The notes under the pieces are model-generated. The model did not search any database, was not told the origin of the DNA, and was given only the letters and a program-made list of their open reading frames with translations. The position numbers and the translations under genes were made by a program. Source: Gammaproteobacteria bacterium CG22_combo_CG10-13_8_21_14_all_40_8 (GTDB lineage Bacteria; Pseudomonadota; Gammaproteobacteria; Enterobacterales; GCA-002770795). From it: DNA of 5,932 nt. Shown here piece by piece: positions 1 to 5,932 of the stretch (the stretch's first letter is position 1; each line of letters starts with the position of its first letter). Location: contig PCTP01000169.1 in assembly GCA_002770795.1 (NCBI GenBank), positions 1-5,932 on the forward strand, written 5' to 3'.

Positions 1-2199
1 ATTGTCACCTGAAAATCCAATGTCGTTGATAAGTGAAGTATCAACCAAGGGCTCTCCCGCATTCGCATCTCTGACGCCAGGATTAAAATAATCTTTATTA
101 AACAGATTTTCCACTTTAAGGCTTAGAGTTAACCCTGCATTAGCAACATTATTCAAAACATAATTGGCATCCATCACAAAATAACTTGGAATTTCTCCCA
201 AAGGATTCGTTGCCACGGTGTTGCGTTTACTCACATAGCGCCCAATCAATGTCAGACTACTATCATTTGAAAGAGAAGATGTCATACCTAAATAATATTT
301 TTGATGGGCCAAATCACCAATGCGTCCTCGCCCAATTTTATCGCCGCTAGCCAAATCAAAAATATCTTCCTTCTCTTTCAAATAAAAAGAGGCATAACTC
401 CAAAAATTTACCTCATTTAACCAAGGGACTGATTTTTTAATAGAGAAATAGTAATCAAGCCCAATAACATCACGTACCCCCGCATTTCGTGCACCTCCAG
501 TAAAATTAATCACCGTATTGCTACTTTCAACACCATAGAGACTCAGCCATTGACTGGTTTGACTGGTGGTTCGTGAAACATGCATCTCCATGGTTTTCGA
601 TTGCTCAGGGTCAAGCGTTGGATCACTCCCAGAACCAGTCCATGCGCCATATAAGCTGCGAGGGACAGGCTCTTGAAAGGCTTCACCATAGAGTAATTTA
701 ACAATATATTGCCCCATAGGTTTCACATATCCCAAACGTAATGTGGTCGCGGTTCCATAAGATGAATTATTATCCACTCGCACTCCTGCATTTACGACAC
801 TATCATCTGGAAGCTGATATTTTCCTTGCAGATAAACACCTTTATCTCTCCAAATAATGCGATTACGATTACTATAATCAAATGCTGTTGAGGGAGGTTC
901 TGGAAAAAGGGAGCTGTTAGTAGGGTCTGCCAAAGAGACAGCAATAGGGCCACTATTGGGTAAGTCATAAGCTTTTTGTAAATCTTTATATTCGTATTTA
1001 AATCCCGCAACCAACGACCAAGCTTTTTGCGGATTATATTCAAAGTCTTGGAATAATGACCAACCGCGATTTTGAGTTTGCCAATAGCTAAAATGCAACA
1101 TGCGAGCACTTTGACCCGGCTCTAGATCGATACCGCCAATATTGATGGTTTCGTTAGTTTGGTTGGTTTCGTTCCAAGCTTCCAAATCATGACTATCGTT
1201 GGTAATACCATCAAAACGATATCGTAATAATGTTTTGCTAGTTAATTGGTCATTTAACTCTATATGATATTTGCTATAGATATTATATTGAATGCGCGGC
1301 CATGTGGAATTTGCAGGAATACGATCTCCCGGATAGATGGTTCCGTAGCCAGAATCTAACATTAAATACTGAGCAGCTAACTCTCCATGCCCACTAAACA
1401 AGCGTGCATCAAAACTACGGTGCCCAAGATAAGAAGAAAAGTGATCGGCAACCAACGGCGCTTCATCTAAAAAATCACCCCATTGCTGTCTATCGTTATA
1501 ACGGCTATCTTGTAACCAATAATTTTGTTCATTATCAATACGTTTATTGAGATTGGCATCTTCCCAACGAGTGGTAAACCTAAAGCCATAATCACCACTT
1601 TGATGACAATAACTTAGATCAGAAATAAAACTATCATCTGTGCCATATCCCACATGCCCATCCAAACTGTTGTTCTTTTGGCATTGCTTACGCGTTATGA
1701 TGTTTACAACGCCCATAGAGGCATTAGCACCATAGACCGATGAAACAGGACCATAAACCACCTCAACACGCTCAACATGGCTCATGGGAAAAGCTGCAAG
1801 AGGCGTGGTAATAGAGAAATACATCGTGTTCATAATAACACCGTCAATCATTACCAGATAAGGGCTGCCAATGGTATAGCGGTATCCACGCATATAATTG
1901 ACATAATAGGAATCACCGTAGGGTCGTATCATTTCCATACCTGGCAGGTCATCAAAGATCTGTGATAAATCTTGATAACCCCGTTTTTGGAAATCATCCT
2001 GGGTAAGTACAATGACTGTTGCAGGCGCATCAGCCAAGGATTCTGGGCGATTGGACACCGTGCTTACTTTCACTTGCATCAACTGCTCAAAATTCAGGTT
2101 CATAAGCTGTTGAAATTGAGTATCATCATCCGCCCAAGATGCTGTCATCAACAGAAATGAGAGGTTGATAACACCGAGCACTCTGAAGGTAGATCGCAT
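1..2199 (-). CDS. TonB-dependent outer-membrane receptor, C-terminus cut by window edge
   Basis: Outer-membrane beta-barrel receptor that would import a scarce ligand (metal chelate, cobamide or similar) using TonB-ExbBD energy. The frame is open for 733 codons from the ATG at 2199 to base 1, with no stop or frameshift. Residues 1-23 look like a signal peptide: a basic start, a hydrophobic stretch, then cleavage after A-S-W-A. The sequence from about residue 40 (QVKVSTVSN) resembles the pre-plug region of this family and may hold a degenerate TonB box. The plug covers about 56-171: DLPGMEM, then VMIDGV, then VERVEVVYGPVSSVYGANAS and GVVNIITRK. The rest is barrel-like, with alternating aromatic and polar residues. 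NLFNKDY at about 698-704, followed by NPGVRDANAG, is the usual C-terminal barrel motif, so probably only some 10-25 residues are missing. A weak AGG lies 8 bases before the ATG. The substrate cannot be told from sequence; no siderophore or cobalamin genes are adjacent. The family assignment is firm, the ligand unknown. Confidence 0.93.
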   Translation of the reverse strand, partial: MRSTFRVLGVINLSFLLMTASWADDDTQFQQLMNLNFEQLMQVKVSTVSNRPESLADAPATVIVLTQDDFQKRGYQDLSQIFDDLPGMEMIRPYGDSYYVNYMRGYRYTIGSPYLVMIDGVIMNTMYFSITTPLAAFPMSHVERVEVVYGPVSSVYGANASMGVVNIITRKQCQKNNSLDGHVGYGTDDSFISDLSYCHQSGDYGFRFTTRWEDANLNKRIDNEQNYWLQDSRYNDRQQWGDFLDEAPLVADHFSSYLGHRSFDARLFSGHGELAAQYLMLDSGYGTIYPGDRIPANSTWPRIQYNIYSKYHIELNDQLTSKTLLRYRFDGITNDSHDLEAWNETNQTNETINIGGIDLEPGQSARMLHFSYWQTQNRGWSLFQDFEYNPQKAWSLVAGFKYEYKDLQKAYDLPNSGPIAVSLADPTNSSLFPEPPSTAFDYSNRNRIIWRDKGVYLQGKYQLPDDSVVNAGVRVDNNSSYGTATTLRLGYVKPMGQYIVKLLYGEAFQEPVPRSLYGAWTGSGSDPTLDPEQSKTMEMHVSRTTSQTSQWLSLYGVESSNTVINFTGGARNAGVRDVIGLDYYFSIKKSVPWLNEVNFWSYASFYLKEKEDIFDLASGDKIGRGRIGDLAHQKYYLGMTSSLSNDSSLTLIGRYVSKRNTVATNPLGEIPSYFVMDANYVLNNVANAGLTLSLKVENLFNKDYFNPGVRDANAGEPLVDTSLINDIGFSGDN

Positions 2200-2249
2200 A
2201 TATGATGCCTATTGCATAGCAATTTTTGAGAAATAATCCTCTTTATTTA

Positions 2250-2277
2250 AAGATAGCAATAAAACTCAAATAGTCAA
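2250..2277 (-). promoter_or_regulatory. Predicted sigma-70-type promoter of the TonB-dependent receptor gene
   Basis: On the minus strand, TTGACT (2277-2272, five of six matches to the -35 consensus) is followed after 16 bases by TATCTT (2255-2250, four of six to the -10 consensus). It lies about 50 bases before the receptor ATG. It would let the receptor be transcribed independently of ftsYEX, although no clear terminator separates them. A small inverted repeat, ATTGC-ATA-GCAAT (2211-2223), lies in the leader just before the weak ribosome-binding site. I found no convincing Fur box. This is prediction by eye only. Confidence 0.45.
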
Positions 2278-2328
2278 AAGAGTGTAAAGGAAAACCAAGA
2301 AAATTCATGGAGACATACCAATACTTAT

Positions 2329-3339
2329 TCATCCTGGTTCAATCTCTCGAATATGTCGACTCACAGAAATCCATGCACCTAGCCACCCTAGCAACATACC
2401 ACTAAACAGCAAGTAGCTAACTTCGTCGAAAGCCATAGATTGAAGTTGAAATCCACTGCCGTAGGCCATGGACAGTTTTTCTACAGGAGATTCTAAAAAT
2501 GCCAATGCAGCGACAACCATAAACCAAGCTAGCAACGCCCCCCCTAAACCGTACCAAATCCCCGTATAAAGAAAGGGTCTTCTGATAAAACCATTGGTGG
2601 CTCCCACTAGTTTAACCACTTTTATTTCATCTCGATGACTATGGATAGCCAATCGAATGGTATTTCCCACAATTAACAGCACAGCGACGCCAAACAATAA
2701 TGCCAAGGCGTCAATGCCCTGTTGCACAAGAGTCATAATGGCTTGTAGCCTTTTAACCCATTCTAGATCAAGCTGAGCTTTATCCACCAGCGGGAGCTGT
2801 TGCAACTCAAGTAACAACTTTTGTGACGCATTCACATCGGAATATTGGTTACTGGGTGTGAGGATAATCACATAGGGCAATGGATTGGATCCCAAATATT
2901 GTAATGCATCACCAAACCCTGATCGTTGCTCAAACTCTTTAAGTCCCTCTTCAGGATTAATTAACTGAACTTTGGAGAGATCCCTTCTTTTAGAGAGTTG
3001 CTGGCTAAGAGTTTCTACAACGGCTGATTTTGCGCCCATATGTATATAGAGGGTGATTCTGCTGGCATTATCAAATCCCTGAGAAAGCTGTTGAGAATTT
3101 TTCAATGCAACCTGTAGTCCAGCAGGCAATGCCAATGCAATCGCCAGCACCGTCATCGACATGATGGTCGCACCGGGTGACTCTAATAATTCCTTTAAGC
3201 TTCTTTTGATTTCGCTTTGGTGATGGCGAAACCAAGTGAGGAATTGCTGCTTAAAACCTGGGCCTGAGAACTTAGCCCCTTTGTGAACAGAATGTTGTCG
3301 CTTTGGTTTTTGTAGCTTTTTTGAGGATCGAAATACCAT
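2329..3339 (-). CDS. ftsX: Cell division protein FtsX, membrane subunit of the FtsEX complex
   Basis: Inner-membrane partner of the FtsE ATPase. In gammaproteobacteria FtsEX acts at the septal ring, where the FtsX periplasmic loop recruits and activates the amidase activator EnvC. The 336-residue product has the family layout: a basic cytoplasmic N-terminus (1-57, rich in K/R/Q), TM1 at about 58-78, a periplasmic domain at about 79-210, TM2 at about 211-231, a cytoplasmic loop with DEIKVVKLVGAT (237-248), TM3 at about 258-282, TM4 at about 305-326, and a C-terminal REIEP tail typical of FtsX. The long N-terminal extension matches enterobacterial-type FtsX rather than Gram-positive forms. The ATG at 3339 directly follows the ftsE TAA with no bases between, and its ribosome-binding site GAGGGGG lies inside the last codons of ftsE, 5 bases upstream. 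This implies translational coupling. It ends with TGA at 2331-2329. Confidence 0.96.
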   Translation of the reverse strand: MVFRSSKKLQKPKRQHSVHKGAKFSGPGFKQQFLTWFRHHQSEIKRSLKELLESPGATIMSMTVLAIALALPAGLQVALKNSQQLSQGFDNASRITLYIHMGAKSAVVETLSQQLSKRRDLSKVQLINPEEGLKEFEQRSGFGDALQYLGSNPLPYVIILTPSNQYSDVNASQKLLLELQQLPLVDKAQLDLEWVKRLQAIMTLVQQGIDALALLFGVAVLLIVGNTIRLAIHSHRDEIKVVKLVGATNGFIRRPFLYTGIWYGLGGALLAWFMVVAALAFLESPVEKLSMAYGSGFQLQSMAFDEVSYLLFSGMLLGWLGAWISVSRHIREIEPG

Positions 3340-4065
3340 TTAAACCCCCTCTGGATGACTAGTAACCACGTTTGCACTCATTTCAACCTGATTAGGATCT
3401 TTCGCAAAACCATCTGCAATGATCTGACCGCCTTTTAGGGTTAAAATACGATGATGCATTTTAGCAATCAGACTGAGATCGTGACTGGCAACCAATAAGG
3501 TGACACCCACATCATTAAACTGCTCAAACAACCGCATAATCTCACTGGATAATTCTGGATCAAGATTACCCGTTGGCTCATCGGCCAATAAAATTTGCGG
3601 TTTATTGACCACCGCTCGAGCAATACCCACACGTTGTTGCTCTCCACCCGACAACATAATAGGCTTTTGCTTTTCCTTACTCAACAAACCTACCTTGTCT
3701 AAAGCAGCACGGACTCTTCGAGCCATTTCTTTAGGAGAATATCCTGAGATTTGCAACGGTAACGCAACGTTATCAAAAACGGTACGATCAAATAAAAGTT
3801 GGTGATCTTGAAAAATAATTCCCATACGACGACGCATATAAGGAATCTGACTCGGACCGACCCCACTCAAATTTTGCCCAGAAATAAATACCTGTCCTTC
3901 GGTTGGACGCTCCATCAAACTAATCAGTTTTAACAAGGTGCTTTTACCAGCACCTGAGTGCCCAGTTAAAAAGCTCATTTCACCTGCTTTTAGATGAAAA
4001 TCCACCTGATGCAAAGCTTCATGACCACTTTCATAACGCTTTGAAACCTGATTAAAACGAATCAT
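3340..4065 (-). CDS. ftsE: Cell division ATP-binding protein FtsE
   Basis: Cytoplasmic ABC ATPase that pairs with FtsX and drives conformational signalling to periplasmic cell-wall hydrolases during septation, rather than transporting a substrate. All nucleotide-binding motifs are present in the 241-residue product: Walker A GHSGAGKST (35-43), Q-loop Q86 in IIFQDH, signature LSGGEQQR (138-145), Walker B ILLADEP with catalytic E163, D-loop GNLD (166-169) and H-loop H195 in ASHD. The GEQQRVGIARA stretch and close packing with ftsX distinguish it from generic LolD/MacB-type ATPases. The ATG (4065-4063) overlaps the ftsY stop in an ATGA arrangement. AGGA lies 12 bases upstream, a long spacing. 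The C-terminus runs about 20 residues beyond the usual length of roughly 222, ending in a polar tail with no recognisable motif. The catalytic core shows no damage. Confidence 0.97.
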   Translation of the reverse strand: MIRFNQVSKRYESGHEALHQVDFHLKAGEMSFLTGHSGAGKSTLLKLISLMERPTEGQVFISGQNLSGVGPSQIPYMRRRMGIIFQDHQLLFDRTVFDNVALPLQISGYSPKEMARRVRAALDKVGLLSKEKQKPIMLSGGEQQRVGIARAVVNKPQILLADEPTGNLDPELSSEIMRLFEQFNDVGVTLLVASHDLSLIAKMHHRILTLKGGQIIADGFAKDPNQVEMSANVVTSHPEGV

Positions 4066-5246
4066 GACTCAATACTTTCCTGAGTATTCGTTTCTTGATC
4101 AAACAAAGCCTCAATAAACTGCTTAGAATCGAAAGGACGAAGATCATCAATACCTTCACCCACACCAATAAAACGAATGGGGATAGCAAACTTATCAGCC
4201 AATGAAAATAGCACACCACCTTTTGCCGTACCATCCAGTTTAGTAAGGGCTAATCCTGTTAAACCTACAGCCTTATGAAAATGCTCGACTTGATTGAGTG
4301 CGTTTTGGCCAGTACCTGCATCCAAAACTAATAGGGTTTCATGAGGCACTGCGGCATCTAATTTTTGCATGACCCTTTTCACCTTGATAAGTTCTTCCAT
4401 CAAGTTAGATTTGGTATGTAAACGACCCGCCGTATCGGCAATCAACACATCCACCCCCTTAGCTTGAGCTGATTGCATGGCATCAAATAACACGGATGCA
4501 CTATCAGCTCCGGTATGTTGTGCGACCACCGTGATATGATTACGTTCTCCCCAAACCTGTAATTGCTCAACCGCAGCAGCACGGAAAGTATCCCCAGCAG
4601 CCAACATCACAGAAAGCCCTTGCTGTTGATAGCGTTTGGCTAATTTTCCGATGGTAGTGGTTTTACCCACGCCATTAACCCCCACCATTAAAATGACATA
4701 GGGCTTTTTGGTGGTATCAATGATGAGTGGCTGATCGACATTTTCTAGCAAGCCAGAAAGTTCCCGTTTTAAAGCACGCCATAAAGCATCAGGGTTAGCC
4801 AGTTCTTTTCGAGCCACCTGTTTGGTTAAATTCCCCATGATTTTTTGAGTGGTCTGTACACCCACATCTGCCATAATCAATTGTGATTCAAGTTCTTCCA
4901 GCAAGTCCTCATCAATCTTTTTACTCCCCAAAACTAAAGTAGCCAATCCCCCACCCATTTTTTCACGGGTCTTATGGAGTCCTTGCTTCAGCTTGGAAAA
5001 GAAACCTGTTTTTTTAATGGGTTCTGGTAAGCTCAAAGTCCCTTCTTCCTCAATGGCAACCATTGAAGCCTTGTCATCAGAGACTAAGGCTTCCGCCATG
5101 ACAGGTTTTACTTGAATTTCTGGCAGATTGGTAAGTACCTGCTCACTGCTCTCTTCTTTTGGTTTATCACTTTCTGGTGTTTGTGCCGAATTACCTTTAA
5201 ACCAACGAAAAAATTTATTAGGTGCTTTAGGAGTTTCTTGAGTCAT
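4062..5246 (-). CDS. ftsY: Signal recognition particle receptor FtsY (SRP-type GTPase)
   Basis: SRP receptor. It binds the Ffh-4.5S RNA complex on ribosomes making membrane proteins and, after mutual GTPase activation, hands the nascent chain to the SecYEG translocon. The product is 394 residues. An acidic, low-complexity A domain (about 1-78) opens with an amphipathic NKFFRWFKG segment (10-18) that could touch lipids. A second amphipathic helix, GFFSKLKQGLHKTREKMG (81-98), starts the N domain and corresponds to the known lipid-binding helix of the family. The GTPase domain carries G1 GVNGVGKTT (189-197), DTFRAAA (219-225), DTAGR (271-275), TKLD (335-338) and GVGE (361-364). The A domain is shorter than in E. 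coli FtsY (497 residues), as in many other proteobacteria. The ATG at 5246 has AGGA 12 bases upstream, with a run of A residues between. It is the first gene of the ftsY-ftsE-ftsX cluster, and its TGA overlaps the ftsE start. Confidence 0.97.
   Translation of the reverse strand: MTQETPKAPNKFFRWFKGNSAQTPESDKPKEESSEQVLTNLPEIQVKPVMAEALVSDDKASMVAIEEEGTLSLPEPIKKTGFFSKLKQGLHKTREKMGGGLATLVLGSKKIDEDLLEELESQLIMADVGVQTTQKIMGNLTKQVARKELANPDALWRALKRELSGLLENVDQPLIIDTTKKPYVILMVGVNGVGKTTTIGKLAKRYQQQGLSVMLAAGDTFRAAAVEQLQVWGERNHITVVAQHTGADSASVLFDAMQSAQAKGVDVLIADTAGRLHTKSNLMEELIKVKRVMQKLDAAVPHETLLVLDAGTGQNALNQVEHFHKAVGLTGLALTKLDGTAKGGVLFSLADKFAIPIRFIGVGEGIDDLRPFDSKQFIEALFDQETNTQESIES
4067..4088 (-). promoter_or_regulatory. 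ftsE ribosome-binding site within alternative small hairpins
   Basis: The AGGA before ftsE (4081-4078) lies between two perfect short inverted repeats that share bases and so exclude each other. One is AATACT/AGTATT (4071-4076 with 4083-4088, 6-base loop). The other is ACTCA/TGAGT (4067-4071 with 4081-4085, 9-base loop). The first places the whole AGGA in its loop; the second pairs its first A. All of this is inside the last codons of ftsY. The stems are short and AT-rich, so stability is modest. A role in ftsY-ftsE coupling is only inference. Confidence 0.3.
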
Positions 5247-5266
5247 ATCTGTTTTTTTTCCTAAAA

Positions 5267-5290
5267 TACGCTATCTGTTGCGATAGCGTA
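5267..5290 (-). promoter_or_regulatory. Perfect 9-bp hairpin in the ftsY leader (possible attenuator or terminator relic)
   Basis: TACGCTATC (5267-5275) and GATAGCGTA (5282-5290) form a perfect 9-bp stem with a 6-base loop. Read on the minus strand, the stem is followed at once by TTTT and then AGGA, the presumed ftsY ribosome-binding site. The hairpin plus a short U run resembles a weak intrinsic terminator. However, its base is only about 20 bases from the ftsY ATG, which leaves no room for a promoter after it. It is therefore either a leader structure that affects ftsY expression or the terminator of a gene that once lay upstream. On the plus strand the stem is not followed by a T run. Confidence 0.45.
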
Positions 5291-5307
5291 AGGACAATAG
5301 CCCTAAA

Positions 5308-5336
5308 ATTCTATTAAATGATGATGTGGGTATAGA
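5308..5336 (-). promoter_or_regulatory. Weak candidate promoter for ftsY-ftsE-ftsX
   Basis: On the minus strand TAGAAT (5313-5308) matches five of six -10 positions and is preceded by a 17-base spacer and a poor -35 element, TCTATA (5336-5331, three of six). It is the best candidate I can see before the operon, but in AT-rich DNA such matches are common. Transcription from it would run through the hairpin at 5267-5290. An alternative is a promoter further right, inside or beyond the transposase remnant. Confidence 0.2.
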
Positions 5337-5357
5337 TTAACATACCGCTTATACCCA
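5327..5357. repeat. 8-bp inverted repeat between ftsY and the transposase remnant
   Basis: TGGGTATA (5327-5334) and TATACCCA (5350-5357) are perfect inverted copies with a 15-base spacer. They lie just left of the open frame of the decayed transposase. The repeat may be an operator-like palindrome, the scar of a small mobile element, or chance. I cannot match it to the terminal repeat of a named element. Confidence 0.35.
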
Positions 5358-5421
5358 AGCTACCTTACTTCACCCAATCCAGTACAGGTGGAATCCTGAA
5401 ACGCGAACAATTATATGCCCG

Positions 5422-5932
5422 ATGGAACATATTCTTAAACTTAAAATTAAGGGTGACTTTCCCTGGTGGGGCATTTGTTTTGATAAAACATCTAACATGA
5501 GGCGTTATCTCGTACCAAGCCTCAGCATACTGAAAAACGTGCTCGTCAGAGTTGAGGCGGATGAACTGGAAAGTGCATGTCGAGAGTGGAATAAAGCTTA
5601 TGCTCAAGACGACAGCACCTTGGCGATTGATGGCAAAGTCATGTGCAATGCGCTTGATAAAGAGGGACGCCAAACACAAATAATGAGTGCGGTCGGACAT
5701 AGCAGCGGCATTTGCTACGCCCAAAAAAAGTAGGTACTTTGCTGGTTGGAAAAGGCTCTGATGAAGTCAAACAAACCAATGAAATAAAATATGCACCGAT
5801 ATTATTAGATTAGATCCCAATTAAAAATAAAGACATCACCAGCGATGCATTACATACCCAGGTCAATTTTGTAAAGTATGTGGTTGAAGACAGAAAAGCG
5901 CACGTTTATTGTTGTGTTAAAAAAAATCAACC
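5422..5932 (+). pseudogene. ISAs1-like DDE transposase remnant, frameshifted and truncated
   Basis: Middle part of a transposase resembling the ISAs1 family. Frame one (to the stop at 5731-5733) carries RRYLVPSLSILKNVLVRV, the first catalytic aspartate in LAIDGK (codon 5629-5631), and SAVGHSSGICYAQKK. Homology then continues in the -1 frame from about 5730: VGTLLVGKGSDEVKQTNEIK, LLD, a TAG stop at 5811-5813, then ITSDALHTQ with the second aspartate (codon 5844-5846) and VKKNQ, where the family usually has VKGNQ. The third acidic residue would lie beyond the window. Family transposases normally begin roughly 80-100 residues earlier, and no recognisable N-terminal domain or credible start is visible, so ATG 5422 is only the first in-frame ATG. 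A partial match in a third frame near 5405-5445 (QLYARWN) hints at another frameshift, with low certainty. No terminal inverted repeat or target duplication was identified. The family call is from remembered motifs, not a search. Confidence 0.8.
5724..5730 (+). other. A AAA AAG slippery heptamer at the transposase frame break
   Basis: The heptamer is in the phase required for -1 ribosomal slippage (A AAA AAG relative to the codons CAA AAA AAG) and is followed directly by TAG. Slippage here would join AQKK to VGTLL, restoring the family sequence. A single-base loss from an A8 run would give the same appearance. No strong downstream stem-loop and no clear upstream Shine-Dalgarno stimulator are visible. 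Confidence 0.4.

Noticed and set aside
792..1109. Minus-strand 105-codon open frame inside the receptor gene.
   Set aside because: It is in a different frame from the continuous receptor reading frame and has no independent support.
1777..2160. Two short plus-strand open frames (1777-1965 and 1972-2160).
   Set aside because: They lie antisense inside the well-supported receptor gene and show no recognisable motif.
2200..2260. Possible Fur box before the receptor, expected if it were an iron-siderophore receptor.
   Set aside because: The AT-rich leader has no 19-base stretch that convincingly matches the Fur consensus; only short partial similarities were seen.
2280..2328. Rho-independent terminator after ftsX.
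   Set aside because: No stem of useful length followed by a T run could be found on the minus strand.
3500..3805. Plus-strand open frame opposite ftsE.
   Set aside because: It is antisense to the conserved ABC motifs of ftsE; the open frame is a by-product of that coding sequence.
4849..5115. Plus-strand open frame opposite the N-terminal part of ftsY.
   Set aside because: It is a serine-rich antisense shadow of the FtsY acidic and N domains with no family features.
5260..5309. Direct repeat CCTAAAAT at 5260-5267 and 5302-5309, as a possible target-site duplication.
   Set aside because: The 8-base repeat is AT-rich and encloses only the ftsY hairpin, with no transposon-like ends, so chance is the simplest explanation.
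5365..5724. Minus-strand 119-codon open frame across the transposase remnant.
   Set aside because: The plus strand carries recognisable transposase motifs, whereas the minus translation has none.
1..5932. CRISPR array, tRNA or rRNA genes.
   Set aside because: No regularly spaced repeats and no tRNA- or rRNA-like segments were recognised; almost all of the window is accounted for by coding sequence or the transposase remnant.

Overview
The window looks like the chromosome of an AT-rich gammaproteobacterium. This is inferred from the ftsY-ftsE-ftsX gene order, the basic N-terminal extension of FtsX, the acidic N-terminal domain on FtsY, and an outer-membrane TonB-dependent receptor, which requires a Gram-negative envelope. 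The genus cannot be named from the sequence alone.

Layout: all intact genes are on the minus strand. Reading in the direction of transcription, from right to left, ftsY (5246-4062) overlaps ftsE by 4 bases. ftsE (4065-3340) abuts ftsX (3339-2329) with no spacer. A 129-base gap carries a plausible sigma-70-type promoter, and then comes a TonB-dependent outer-membrane receptor gene (from 2199) that runs off the left edge just short of its C-terminus. To the right of ftsY, about 175 bases hold a strong hairpin and a second inverted repeat. These are followed on the plus strand by a decayed ISAs1-like transposase (about 5422-5932) that continues beyond the right edge.

How the genes work together: FtsY is the signal recognition particle receptor GTPase that delivers ribosomes making membrane proteins to the translocon. 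FtsE (ATPase) and FtsX (membrane subunit) form the divisome ABC-type complex that controls periplasmic cell-wall hydrolases at the septum. Their tight packing indicates one translationally coupled transcript. The receptor appears to be a separate unit with its own promoter. It lies where many gammaproteobacteria have rpoH.

The operon itself is ordinary, and I see no convincing new system. The points most worth a second look are: the transposase remnant, whose frame break falls exactly on a correctly phased A AAA AAG slippery heptamer next to a stop codon; a perfect 9-bp hairpin just upstream of ftsY; the only two cysteines of the receptor, positioned to face each other across a beta-hairpin; and alternative small hairpins that place the ftsE ribosome-binding site in their loops.
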